NCBI GenBank assembly: GCA_018821175.1 | Contig: JAHJMX010000032.1 | Span: 1-13,141 of the forward strand | Source: Patescibacteria group bacterium | GTDB lineage: Bacteria > Patescibacteriota > Gracilibacteria > UBA1369 > PNNO01 | Direction: 5' to 3' | DNA: 13,141 bases | Shown here: positions 1 through 6,966 of the stretch, piece after piece | Numbering within the stretch: the stretch's first letter is position 1 | Layout: each line of letters opens with the position of its first letter | The notes under the pieces: generated by a model | What the model was told of the DNA's origin: nothing | Databases searched by the model: none | Seen by the model: only the letters and a program-made list of their open reading frames with translations | Translations under genes and position numbers: made by a program

Positions 1-89
1 AGGCCACTTTTTATTTAGATAAAGCCATTGCATTAGAACCTGAGAATAAAATTGCGTGCGACATGAAAAAACAAATTGGAAATCTTTAA
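1..89 (+). CDS. C-terminal end of a TPR-repeat protein (partial)
   Basis: The reading frame is already open at the window edge (first full codon at 3) and stops at TAA 87-89. The 28 visible residues contain YLDKAIALEPEN, the second helix and turn of a tetratricopeptide repeat, followed by a short helical cap. TPR proteins are usually protein-interaction scaffolds, but the function of this one cannot be told from its last 28 residues. The gene converges on the VanW-type gene, with 31 nt between the two stops and no clear terminator. The family is assigned from one half-repeat only. Confidence 0.6.
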   Translation, partial: ATFYLDKAIALEPENKIACDMKKQIGNL

Positions 90-120
90 ATCTCTTTAAA
101 TCTTCCAAAGGATACGTAGT

Positions 121-2148
121 CTATTCTTCTTCCACAGGGGCTGCACTCGGACCAACTAAAATTCTAGCTGGAATTGCTTTGTAAGTACTATAAATTGGCT
201 CCTTGACGGTTTCCCCACCTTTTGTTAAATAACGATACCAAGTAGCATTAAATCCGGTGTGCGCGCTTTCAACCTGTTTGCTTTGGCCTGGGGCAAGTGA
301 AGATGACTGCACAACAACAGGCGCACCTGGCGAACGATATCCGCCGAGATAAGGCCCTTCCATTTCAACGCTGCGTCCATCATCTGTCCCATAAAACTTG
401 AAATAAGCATTGGTTCCTTCTGTATATGCCTGAACCAAAATATACCCTCCTGTATCATTTTCAAATTTCAAATCAAGCACTCCAATATAAATTGATGCAT
501 CGAGACCATACCCATATATTTGTGCATAATACGAAACCGCATATGAGTGTGGCGTGCGCTCAACAATTGGCAATCCTGAAAAAATAGCAGCACGATACAT
601 CGTTGAAGATACTTGGCAAAGCCCTCCTCCGTATTCTTTAATAGTTCCTTCCGGTTTAATAACAAGCTCTGGCAAATACCCTGTCGAGGCATCCACAGGC
701 CCAAGACGTTCGTTAAAAGAGAATATTTGCCCAGGAGGAATCAACGTACCATTAAACCTTTCCACCCCTACTGAAATATTGTGCACACGATTTGCTGTCG
801 ATCCTACAAAGGCACTACGCCCAGTCCCTATCAAACTTTCGATACCAAGCATTTTTAAATTCTCGGAAACTTCTACGTTGGCTTTGCGTTCTTGCACAGG
901 AATTGGGACCTCGTTGAGATTTTGATTAATAGCTAAAACAAAAGCATCAACAAAAAAATCCCTTTTAATCGTTCGCCCGTTTTTCCCCTGTCCTTCAATA
1001 ATAATTTCGCCATTTTCATCCATAGAAATTAAAACATCTCCTGGCTCAACTTCAATAATCGAGCTGATTTCTTCATCAATATATTCATTGAAAAGTTGTT
1101 CGTTTATCTTAATTGCGAGTTGTTTTTTGGTTGTGATAAATTCAGACAATGTATATGTTGCGTTCTCTGAAATTTCAAGTGGCAAAGTAATAACTCCATT
1201 AAAATCCACGCTGTCTTGATAAGTAAAATCAACCCAATCGATATGATTAATCAATTTTACGTCCCAGTCCCAATTCTCATAAGATAACGAAATCGTTTGT
1301 TTTAAGATTTCTGCAATTTTTTCTTTTTGAGCCTCAAGTTCATTAGTAGTAACTATAGGATCTTTGCTTTGAGTCTCAATAATTATCGGGGCAGACGAAA
1401 GTTTATTAGCGCTTTCTTTAATTGTTTGATAAAGCCCCCGCATATCAATTTCTTCTCCTATCTCCCCAGGCAAAACAATCAAATCATCATTTTCGTCAAA
1501 ACCAAAATGAGCATTTTTTGCTTTTCTTTGAGCAAAATCAAATTTCTTTTCTATATTATTAATTGCCGTATCTATATCAACAGAAACATAAAATGGAATT
1601 TCATTATCGTTCCAGATTTCAGACAAAACTTCAAAAATGCTCATCCCGTCAACTTCCACAAACTTAACTTCCTGCAATGTATAGCGTGGTAAAAGTTGAA
1701 TTCCAAGTTCATATGGTGAAAATTCCGCAGACAAATCTCCCAAACTCATTTGGATTTTTGCGTCAAGGAATGGTTGCCCTTTTGCCATAAGTTCTCCTTG
1801 GATTTCATCAAGCGTCATCATCCCGACATCCATGCCGGCAATACGTGTTCCTGGTAAAGCCTTCCCCGCCAACTCATACTTAATCACCATTGATGAAAAT
1901 TGGAACGCGACCAAAATAGCTACGATAATACTTGCAGCAATAACTGTGCCTTTAATTTTGTTTGCAATCGCATTTTTTAATTCTTCTTTCAATTTCTCCA
2001 TCTTTTCTTCACGCAGTCGTTTTTCCTCTGCCTCTTTTTTAGCCTGTTGATGCTTTTTTAAATTCGCCGAAACTTTCTGAATATTTTCTTTCAGATCTTG
2101 CACAAGCGTCTTTTTCTTTTTGTGAATCTTTTTCTTTTTTGAAACCAT
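121..2148 (-). CDS. VanW/YoaR-type membrane-anchored wall protein with C-terminal G5-like domain
   Basis: 675 residues. Residues 1-66 are a very lysine/glutamate-rich cytoplasmic helix (starts MVSKKKKIHKKKK). Residues 67-89 form one transmembrane segment, so the rest should be outside the cell. Residues about 95-400 look like two consecutive PG_binding_4-type regions. The VanW domain spans about 449-580 and carries the family hallmark GGGLCQVSSTMYRAA (507-521) and RTPHSYAVSYY (531-541). Residues about 615-667 resemble a G5 domain (LAPGQ..., GGETV..., ending ARILVGP). VanW proteins accompany some vancomycin-resistance loci and occur widely in Gram-positive and CPR genomes. Their biochemical activity is not settled, and the name does not imply resistance here. 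It is the last gene of the rny-ytxH-vanW run, 23 nt after the YtxH gene. The ATG start has no Shine-Dalgarno motif. The domain call is strong; a cell-wall role is inference. Confidence 0.88.
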   Translation of the reverse strand: MVSKKKKIHKKKKTLVQDLKENIQKVSANLKKHQQAKKEAEEKRLREEKMEKLKEELKNAIANKIKGTVIAASIIVAILVAFQFSSMVIKYELAGKALPGTRIAGMDVGMMTLDEIQGELMAKGQPFLDAKIQMSLGDLSAEFSPYELGIQLLPRYTLQEVKFVEVDGMSIFEVLSEIWNDNEIPFYVSVDIDTAINNIEKKFDFAQRKAKNAHFGFDENDDLIVLPGEIGEEIDMRGLYQTIKESANKLSSAPIIIETQSKDPIVTTNELEAQKEKIAEILKQTISLSYENWDWDVKLINHIDWVDFTYQDSVDFNGVITLPLEISENATYTLSEFITTKKQLAIKINEQLFNEYIDEEISSIIEVEPGDVLISMDENGEIIIEGQGKNGRTIKRDFFVDAFVLAINQNLNEVPIPVQERKANVEVSENLKMLGIESLIGTGRSAFVGSTANRVHNISVGVERFNGTLIPPGQIFSFNERLGPVDASTGYLPELVIKPEGTIKEYGGGLCQVSSTMYRAAIFSGLPIVERTPHSYAVSYYAQIYGYGLDASIYIGVLDLKFENDTGGYILVQAYTEGTNAYFKFYGTDDGRSVEMEGPYLGGYRSPGAPVVVQSSSLAPGQSKQVESAHTGFNATWYRYLTKGGETVKEPIYSTYKAIPARILVGPSAAPVEEE

Positions 2149-2171
2149 GGAGTTTTTACCGAATTTGAAAA

Positions 2172-2498
2172 CTATTTTTTAAATCGTCGCTTCATTCTTT
2201 TTTTGAAATAATTCCATACTTTTCCGCTCTTTTTTTGGGCTTGATTTTTTAAAGCTTCAAGTCCTTCTCCATGTTCTTCCATAAACTTTTGTTTCGCCTC
2301 AATACTTTTTTGATAAGCGAATTTTCCCTTATCTTTAATGTATTCCCTTGTTTCTTTACCTGATTTAGGCGCAAGCGTAATCCCAATTACGGAACCAATT
2401 GCTCCCCCCAAAATTGTACCCATAACAATTTTATCAACGACTCCTTTTTTCTTTTTTGGTAACATGGCCAGATCCGTTTTTTTCTTTTTGAAAAACAT
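2172..2498 (-). CDS. YtxH-like small membrane-associated protein
   Basis: 108 residues. A basic N-terminus (MFFKKKK, then PKKKKG) precedes a glycine-rich hydrophobic stretch at about 25-43. The YtxH signature LAPKSGKETREYIKD follows immediately. The remainder is a charged helix ending in a run of Lys/Arg (KKRMKRRFKK). Members of this family are small general-stress or envelope proteins in Firmicutes, with no defined biochemical activity. It lies 22 nt downstream of rny and 23 nt upstream of the VanW-type gene, so it is very probably co-transcribed with both. It shares a lysine-cluster N-terminus with the VanW-type neighbour, which may help orient short proteins in the membrane. No Shine-Dalgarno motif precedes the ATG. 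Confidence 0.8.
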   Translation of the reverse strand: MFFKKKKTDLAMLPKKKKGVVDKIVMGTILGGAIGSVIGITLAPKSGKETREYIKDKGKFAYQKSIEAKQKFMEEHGEGLEALKNQAQKKSGKVWNYFKKRMKRRFKK

Positions 2499-2520
2499 AT
2501 AAAAAACGATTAAGTTGGTT

Positions 2521-4053
2521 TTATTTAGCGAAATCTACCGAACGGGTTCTACGTATAACATTAACCTTTATGCGGCCCGGGAAACTAAGTTGGTTTTCTA
2601 TTTTTTGTGCAATATTTTCTGTTAATTCATGCATCTTTTCATCTGCAACTTCTTCTGGTGAAATAATAACGCGGATTTCACGCCCTGCAGATATAGCATA
2701 AGTTTTTTTAACTCCAGGGAAACTTGTCGCAATTTCTTCAAGCGCACGTAGTCGCTCGACATAACGTTCAATTGATTCTTGTCTAGCTCCTGGCCGACCC
2801 GCAGAAATTGCATCTCCAGCCATAACAAGCCTAGCCTCTGGTGTCTCTGGTGGTGCAGCTTCGTGATGAGTCCATGCCGCATGGATTTCTTCCTGTGAAA
2901 AACATCCATACTTAGTCATAATCTCACGAGTCAAAACATCATGCGAACCTTCAACCTGTTGATCAATTGCCTTCCCAATATCATGGAAAAATCCTGCAAT
3001 TTTTGCCGTCTTAGTATTAAGACCAAGTTCGCTCGCAAGCATTTCCGCCATATACGCAACTTCAATTGAATGAAGTAAAATATTTTGACCATAACTTGTT
3101 CGATACTTAAGTCGCCCAATAACTTTGATTAATTTTGGTGGGAATTCTCGCGTAAACCCCATTTTTTTAATCACCTTTTCTCCAACTCGAACTAAATCTT
3201 TATCAAGAACAAGCCGCGCGCTATCAATCGCCTCACGAACAGTTGTTTCAGTAATTTTCTTATGTTTAACCAATTCTTCCAGTGCAATGCGCGCAATATT
3301 TTTACGAAGCAAGTCATAACAAGAAACATGAATTGTCTTTGGCTCATCGTTAAATATCACGTCCACGCCAAGTAATTCTTCAAAGAGCATAATGTTTCTA
3401 GCGTCTGGTCCAACAATTGCCGCTTTTACTTCATCATGTAAAACTATGATTTTTGCCTCATTTTTTTCAACAGAAGTTTCATCAACAAATTTTTGCATAG
3501 CCCCTTTCAAAAAATCTTTGGCTATTTTTGTTGAATTGTCATTTGTTATTTCTACAAGTTTTTGCACTTTTTCTGGAATTTCTGCCTCTAAATCTCTAGT
3601 GAAATCACTTATAAAGCTGCGCTTCAAGTCCTCAAGTTTTACTCCAAGAATGTTCGCAAGCGCTTCTTGAAGCCGGCTTTCGATATTTGCTGTTTGTGAT
3701 TCTGAAAAACTTATTTCTCCTTCAATCCCTTTTAGCGCTCTCTCAAAATACTCGTTTTTTTGCGTTTTACGCTCTAGCATTTCTTCCTTAAACGTGATGT
3801 TCTCCTCAATCGCTGTAATTAAAGTTTTCATTTGTTTTTCCATCTCGATCGTATTTTCATTAATTTCTGCGACCTTCTTGGTGGTTTCATCTGTGATTTC
3901 CGCAGCTTCAGTTTGACTATTTTCAATCATATCTGCGCCTTTTTGTTCCGCACGTTTAACGTCCACAAAATTTAACTTGAGGAAAATTATCTGGCTTGCA
4001 AGACCTCCAAACAGGAGCGCTCCGCCAATTATCAATATATATGTAAGTGTCAT
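2521..4053 (-). CDS. rny: Ribonuclease Y (membrane-anchored endoribonuclease)
   Basis: 510 residues, close to the usual ~520. An N-terminal transmembrane anchor (5-27) is followed by a long charged coiled coil (about 30-130). A KH-type RNA-binding domain lies at about 200-265, and an HD phosphohydrolase domain at about 325-420 carries H328, HD at 357-358 and D414 as likely metal ligands. The conserved C-terminal block includes AGDAISAGRPGAR and YAISAGREIRVII and ends in RRTRSVDFAK. RNase Y initiates mRNA decay at the inner face of the membrane in bacteria that lack RNase E. One oddity is the KH nucleic-acid loop, usually GREG in this family, which reads GPDA (215-218) and so lacks the second glycine. 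It is the first gene of a three-gene run with ytxH and the VanW-type gene. No Shine-Dalgarno motif is seen. The 70 nt before it could hold a promoter, but I could not pick one out. Confidence 0.96.
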   Translation of the reverse strand: MTLTYILIIGGALLFGGLASQIIFLKLNFVDVKRAEQKGADMIENSQTEAAEITDETTKKVAEINENTIEMEKQMKTLITAIEENITFKEEMLERKTQKNEYFERALKGIEGEISFSESQTANIESRLQEALANILGVKLEDLKRSFISDFTRDLEAEIPEKVQKLVEITNDNSTKIAKDFLKGAMQKFVDETSVEKNEAKIIVLHDEVKAAIVGPDARNIMLFEELLGVDVIFNDEPKTIHVSCYDLLRKNIARIALEELVKHKKITETTVREAIDSARLVLDKDLVRVGEKVIKKMGFTREFPPKLIKVIGRLKYRTSYGQNILLHSIEVAYMAEMLASELGLNTKTAKIAGFFHDIGKAIDQQVEGSHDVLTREIMTKYGCFSQEEIHAAWTHHEAAPPETPEARLVMAGDAISAGRPGARQESIERYVERLRALEEIATSFPGVKKTYAISAGREIRVIISPEEVADEKMHELTENIAQKIENQLSFPGRIKVNVIRRTRSVDFAK

Positions 4054-4123
4054 TTTCTATTAATTCATTAAATGTTTCGCGAAAATAATTCTACTACTTT
4101 TTCCGCAACAAAACTAGCTTTCT

Positions 4124-4795
4124 TTAATTTATATTTGGCGTTGCAGGAGTTTCGATTTCTAGGGTTTTCGGATTGAAAGTTTCCACAGTCGCAAACATAA
4201 ATTGTGTGGTCATCCCGTCTGGTTTAAAAACATCTTTATAAAGAACTTTTTCGTGCTTATTTGTAACCGATTGAGAAATCCAAACGCCCTCTAAATCAAA
4301 CGAATAAACTGCGACAAAATGACTAATCCATCTGTTTTCAGCAACTGGATATTTGTATTGAATCAATAACGGCTCTCCCGCTTCAAGAAATTTGAAAAAC
4401 TTCTCTGAGTCATGATACCAATTCAAAACTATTCCATATTCTTCAAGAAAATCCTTAATATAATTCAATGTCCAAAGTTCATATCGTGGTTTTTTGATAA
4501 TTTTTTCTGCTTGAAGCATGTCGAGTGTTTCGCCAAATTTATATTCAACAATATATTTAATTGCAAATCCAAAACAACCATTTTCATATTGATAACCTTT
4601 TGGGAATGCGTACTCGGGCTTAATCCCAGGCTGAACTCCGCTCTTCAAAATATCAACATATGATCTTTTTATAATATTTTCCTGAATAGTTGAGGCTTGC
4701 TTCAGAATTTCATCTTTGTTTAGATTCTCGGCACACCCTGACGCAAAAAACAAAAACGGCAAAACTATTATTGCTAAAATTTTGTTTATTCTCAT
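4124..4795 (-). CDS. Lipoprotein with a C39-like (papain-fold) peptidase domain, putative
   Basis: 223 residues. The signal peptide (MRINKILAIIVLPFLFF) ends in a lipobox ASGC, with C21 as the predicted lipidated residue. The mature part looks like a small papain-fold domain of the C39/C39_2 kind: Cys in ENGCFGFAIKYI (C74) at the start of a helix, then a sheet region with His in SHFVAVY (H159), then VWISQSVT where family members usually have an Asn/Asp-containing strand. Such domains hydrolyse or merely bind peptides. Without alignment I cannot say whether the third catalytic residue is present. It is divergent from the membrane-protein pair at 5006 and upstream of rny by 70 nt. A good promoter lies 26-53 nt upstream of its ATG. 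The lipoprotein call is firm; the peptidase call is tentative. Confidence 0.75.
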   Translation of the reverse strand: MRINKILAIIVLPFLFFASGCAENLNKDEILKQASTIQENIIKRSYVDILKSGVQPGIKPEYAFPKGYQYENGCFGFAIKYIVEYKFGETLDMLQAEKIIKKPRYELWTLNYIKDFLEEYGIVLNWYHDSEKFFKFLEAGEPLLIQYKYPVAENRWISHFVAVYSFDLEGVWISQSVTNKHEKVLYKDVFKPDGMTTQFMFATVETFNPKTLEIETPATPNIN

Positions 4796-4820
4796 AATAA
4801 ATTAATTATTTCTACAGTAT

Positions 4821-4848
4821 ACTATAAAGTTTTTTGATTTTTTGTAAA
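4821..4848 (-). promoter_or_regulatory. Sigma70-type promoter for the C39-like lipoprotein gene
   Basis: Read on the minus strand: -35 TTTACA (4848-4843), a 16-bp spacer and -10 TATAGT (4826-4821). Transcription would start about 20 nt before the ATG at 4795, giving a short leader without a Shine-Dalgarno motif. Motif match only. Confidence 0.5.
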
Positions 4849-4859
4849 AATATTCGTTG

Positions 4860-4875
4860 TTGCATACACATGCAA
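4860..4875. promoter_or_regulatory. Candidate operator palindrome in the divergent intergenic region
   Basis: TTGCAT-ACAC-ATGCAA is a perfect inverted repeat with 6-bp arms. It lies just upstream of the -35 box of the leftward promoter, about 130 nt from the rightward start codon. A further ATGCAT follows at 4880-4885. The position fits a shared regulator site, but no regulator gene is visible nearby and chance occurrence in AT-rich DNA is possible. Confidence 0.25.
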
Positions 4876-4933
4876 ATTAATGCATGACAACCCCTCGGCA
4901 ATTCAAATGTTTTTCATAAAATTTTTGCACTGC

Positions 4934-4962
4934 TTTACAAATTTATAAAAGAGTATTAGCAT
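4934..4962 (+). promoter_or_regulatory. Possible promoter for the tandem membrane-protein genes
   Basis: TTTACA (4934-4939), a 17-bp spacer and TAGCAT (4957-4962), which matches TATAAT at 4 of 6. It would give a leader of about 35 nt before the ATG at 5006. The leader is rich in CT (cctctcttttttttatctctc) and lacks a Shine-Dalgarno motif. The -10 match is weak. Confidence 0.3.
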
Positions 4963-5005
4963 TTAACAAACCTCTCTTTTTTTTATCTCTCTTAACCTCT
5001 TTATC

Positions 5006-5389
5006 ATGGATCTTTCTGTCTTGGTTGCCAAGATTTACGGAACGGTTGCGATCGCTCTTGGGCTTGGTATGCTTTTTAATGCAGAGTACTACAAAGAAAC
5101 TTTTCGCTCTATTTTCAAAGACAAAACATATCTATTCTTTGGTGGAATCGCAGCACTTGTAATAGGACTACTTATAATATTACATCATAATATTTGGGAA
5201 GCTAGCTGGGCTGTTCTTATAACAATTATAGGATGGATAGCACTTATAAAAGGGTTTTTGCTGCTTGTCTTCCCGCAAATGACAGTAATTTTTGAACCAT
5301 TGTTCACCAAAAAAACTTTTATTGTTATAACCGGCTTGATTTTGTTTTTGTTTGGTCTTTTGTTGTGTTATCTCGTTGGGTGTGCGTAA
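5006..5389 (+). CDS. Small four-helix integral membrane protein (first of a tandem pair)
   Basis: 127 residues, almost entirely hydrophobic, with four predicted membrane helices at about 4-24, 42-60, 67-88 and 103-125. The loop and third helix carry a conserved-looking HHNIWEASW and ITIIGWIALIKG. The next gene has the same pattern (AHNVWTASW, ITIVGWGMVLKG), so the two are paralogues. I do not recognise the family. The helix pattern with a glycine/tryptophan motif in helix 3 recalls HdeD/DUF308-type proteins, but that is only a resemblance. The ATG at 5006 is kept because the N-terminus MDLSVLVAKIYG aligns with MELSVYLGKLIS of the paralogue. It is convergent with nothing and divergent from the C39-like lipoprotein. 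Confidence 0.72.
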   Translation: MDLSVLVAKIYGTVAIALGLGMLFNAEYYKETFRSIFKDKTYLFFGGIAALVIGLLIILHHNIWEASWAVLITIIGWIALIKGFLLLVFPQMTVIFEPLFTKKTFIVITGLILFLFGLLLCYLVGCA

Positions 5390-5428
5390 ATGTATGTAGG
5401 TATTTGTTTATTCTTAACCCAAAAGGGT

Positions 5429-5815
5429 ATGGAGCTTTCTGTTTATTTAGGGAAGTTGATTAGTGTTGTGCTCGTTGTTATCGGCTTGGCACTCTTGATC
5501 CGAAGCGCTTATTACACAAAAGTTTATAAAACTTGGATGAAAAACGAAGGGTTAATGCTTTTCACTACAATGGTTTTGCTTGTTGCCGGTGTTGCGCTTG
5601 TACTTGCCCACAATGTATGGACTGCAAGTTGGGAGGTTATCATTACAATCGTTGGTTGGGGTATGGTTCTTAAAGGAGCCATTTTCGCATTCTTACCTAA
5701 AGAACTTAATAAATTAATAGAAAGATTTTTAAATATGAGTTGGTTGCTCCCTATAGGAGGTGTTATTTGGGTAATTGGAGGTCTTTATTTAGGTTACAAT
5801 GTTTGGTTTATTTAA
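5429..5815 (+). CDS. Small four-helix integral membrane protein (second of a tandem pair)
   Basis: 128 residues, four predicted membrane helices, paralogous to the gene ending at 5389. Over the 23 residues from the shared HN(I/V)W to the KG motif, 14 are identical. The frame is also open from an ATG at 5390, directly after the TAA of the first gene. I prefer ATG 5429 because it matches the paralogue's N-terminus and length (128 versus 127) and has a purine-rich AAAAGGG just before it, one of the few Shine-Dalgarno-like sites in the window. The two genes are separated by 39 nt and should form one transcript ending at the terminator at 5826-5868. Function unknown. Both proteins may form a hetero-oligomer, which is inference. 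Confidence 0.72.
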   Translation: MELSVYLGKLISVVLVVIGLALLIRSAYYTKVYKTWMKNEGLMLFTTMVLLVAGVALVLAHNVWTASWEVIITIVGWGMVLKGAIFAFLPKELNKLIERFLNMSWLLPIGGVIWVIGGLYLGYNVWFI

Positions 5816-5825
5816 AGCATTCACA

Positions 5826-5868
5826 AAAACCGCCCTTTTCGATAATCGAAGGGGTGGTTTTTTTATGT
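5826..5868. terminator. Strong bidirectional intrinsic terminator, probably once the tmRNA terminator
   Basis: The GC-rich stem ACCGCCC...GGGGTGGT continues into TCGAT/ATCGA. It is flanked by T7 on the + strand and by T5 on the minus strand, so it can stop transcription from both sides. On the + strand it lies 11 nt after the stop of the second membrane protein. On the minus strand it lies directly beyond the last copy of the tmRNA-end word (5873-5883). Removing the two inserted units would place it within about 15 nt of the tmRNA CCA end. Confidence 0.85.
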
Positions 5869-5872
5869 TGAA

Positions 5873-6027
5873 TTTTTGGTGGACACAGATCTAAATTTTT
5901 GGAACTCGTTTAATGAAGCGGTTGTTGAGTGGCTGCCTGTAGTTAAGCAGCTTTCAAAAGCTTAACGTTAAGCCTTTTGTAGATGCGGATTTAGAGAGTT
6001 TTCATTATCACCAGTTGGGAGTTGGAA
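5873..6027 (+). repeat. R1: 155-bp element-end repeat, copy 1
   Basis: Aligns without gaps to R2 (6956-7110) at 130 of 155 positions. The first 45 bases and the last 23 bases are identical in both copies. The middle is diverged apart from a conserved AAGCCTTTTGTAG block. It contains ATTTTTGG twice near the left end and AGTTGG twice, 7 bp apart, at the right end, plus an inverted TGGTG...CACCA pair. Copy 1 alone has the perfect palindrome GCTTAAC/GTTAAGC in the middle. The conserved ends and free middle suggest binding sites rather than a coding remnant. Confidence 0.9.
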
Positions 6028-6039
6028 ACCCTTTGTAGG

Positions 6040-6810
6040 TTATTCAATAATTAAGCTTTTTGCAATTTCGTCAACAAGCATAATTATTTGCTGTTTTTCT
6101 TTATTTAATTCCGTAGAAGTTAATGTTTCTTTTGCTGATTCTCTTCTAATTCTTGCAAAATCTTCGTATTGTTCTACTTCAGCATCTTTTCTTAATTGAT
6201 ATTTTGCAAATATATCACGAGCCTCCTGTTCGTTAAACAAACCAACATACATAGTTGCAATAGGCCACCTGTCGTCACCTGTTTCTATATAATAAAACTG
6301 AAAAAGCCCCAATTCTACAAGGCTGGCATCGATATATGTAGTAATATTCGAGCTTAACTTTTTACAGTCTTTTATTAAGTATTGATCTTTGTTGAGCAAA
6401 TCGTCTTCACATTTATTTAACAACCTACGATCTGCATACTCTTGTTCAATTTGAAAATCTTGGATTTCCTGTTCAGGATCTAGACTTGTTAAATACATTT
6501 TAATCGAAAATTCTTCAATATCATATCTTTGCAATTGAACATGAACAAGCAAATCATCAATCCAAATATCAAAATCGAACTCTGTTGAGAGTTGATAAAG
6601 AACCGGATTTTGTTCAAAAATAGGGCCCTCTGGATTAGCAACAGAAGAGCCTGTGGGATGCTTAAAAGACAACCCTGTATAATCATCAACAAATGTTGAA
6701 CATTCACCGTTTAAACTTTCTTGTTTCACACGCATATCAACCAACCCTTCACCAGAAAAACAACCTGTAAAGATAATTGCGATTATAAATATTGATGCTA
6801 GTTTTTTCAT
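6040..6810 (-). CDS. Cargo lipoprotein of unit A, function unknown
   Basis: 256 residues from ATG 6810. An upstream in-frame ATG at 6843 would add MLRCVSIKYKI before a perfect lipoprotein signal, so 6810 is preferred. The signal MKKLASIFIIAIIFTGC ends in a lipobox FTGC with C17 lipidated. Residues 44-52 (YTGLSFKHP) resemble the opening motif of PsbP-like or similar small lipoprotein domains, but I do not claim that family. Three more cysteines (C37, C134, C149) could form a disulfide outside the membrane. The C-terminal ~55 residues are a charged helix. The stop lies 12 nt from the R1 repeat, so the gene fills its element. A well-formed promoter sits directly upstream, inside the element. Only the lipoprotein nature is firm. 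Confidence 0.72.
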   Translation of the reverse strand: MKKLASIFIIAIIFTGCFSGEGLVDMRVKQESLNGECSTFVDDYTGLSFKHPTGSSVANPEGPIFEQNPVLYQLSTEFDFDIWIDDLLVHVQLQRYDIEEFSIKMYLTSLDPEQEIQDFQIEQEYADRRLLNKCEDDLLNKDQYLIKDCKKLSSNITTYIDASLVELGLFQFYYIETGDDRWPIATMYVGLFNEQEARDIFAKYQLRKDAEVEQYEDFARIRRESAKETLTSTELNKEKQQIIMLVDEIAKSLIIE

Positions 6811-6833
6811 AATCTTGTATTTAATAGAAACAC

Positions 6834-6862
6834 ATCTTAACAAAACCCCTGTTAGTTGACAA
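6834..6862 (-). promoter_or_regulatory. Promoter of the unit A cargo gene
   Basis: Minus strand: -35 TTGTCA (6862-6857), a 17-bp spacer and -10 TAAGAT (6839-6834). The expected start is about 16 nt before the ATG at 6810. A palindrome AAGATT-A-AATCTT (6864-6876) abuts the -35 box and could be an operator or an UP-like AT element. The cargo therefore carries its own promoter and need not depend on the insertion site. Confidence 0.55.
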
Positions 6863-6925
6863 GAAGATTAAATCTTTTTTAAAAACCTGACGGACTACTC
6901 ATCGCACCCCCCCAACCATGCCAGG

Positions 6926-6966
6926 ACCGCTTAGACACGCCAAAAAAGCTGATATTTTTTGGTGGA
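6926..6966 (+). repeat. S1: 41-bp element-end repeat including the core word, copy 1
   Basis: Identical to S2 (7882-7922) except for one A/G difference. It consists of ACCGCTTAGACACG, then the inverted arms CCAAAAAA and TTTTTTGG around the 7-bp spacer GCTGATA, then TGGA. The last 11 bases (6956-6966) are shared with the start of R2, so S and R overlap in the word that forms the tmRNA 3' end. Confidence 0.92.

Larger units (their letters stand above)
5873..6955 (-). mobile_element. Unit A: 1083-bp single-gene integrative element (R1 end, lipoprotein cargo, S1 end)
   Basis: Bounded by two copies of TTTTTGGTGGA (5873-5883 and 6956-6966), the word that spans the tmRNA 3' end. Read from the tmRNA side, it has the S end (6955-6926), a promoter, a lipoprotein gene on the minus strand and the 155-bp R end (6027-5873). 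It encodes no recombinase. The adjacent unit B has the same two ends around a different gene. Element status is inferred from repeat architecture, not from homology to a named family. Confidence 0.6.

Noticed and set aside
554..925. Plus-strand open frame of 123 codons inside the VanW-type gene, and similar frames opposite rny, mfd and dnaN
   Set aside because: They lie antisense to genes with clear domain motifs, show no recognisable protein features and follow from codon bias of the real gene.
4075..4084. Palindrome TTTCGCGAAA upstream of rny as an operator
   Set aside because: Ten bases only, no second copy and no promoter context; chance is likely.
5942..5973. Integron attC site, because R1 contains GCTTAAC/GTTAAGC matching RYYYAAC and GTTRRRY
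   Set aside because: The two boxes are adjacent rather than at the ends of a folded site, the palindrome is absent from R2, and cargo orientation is not uniform.
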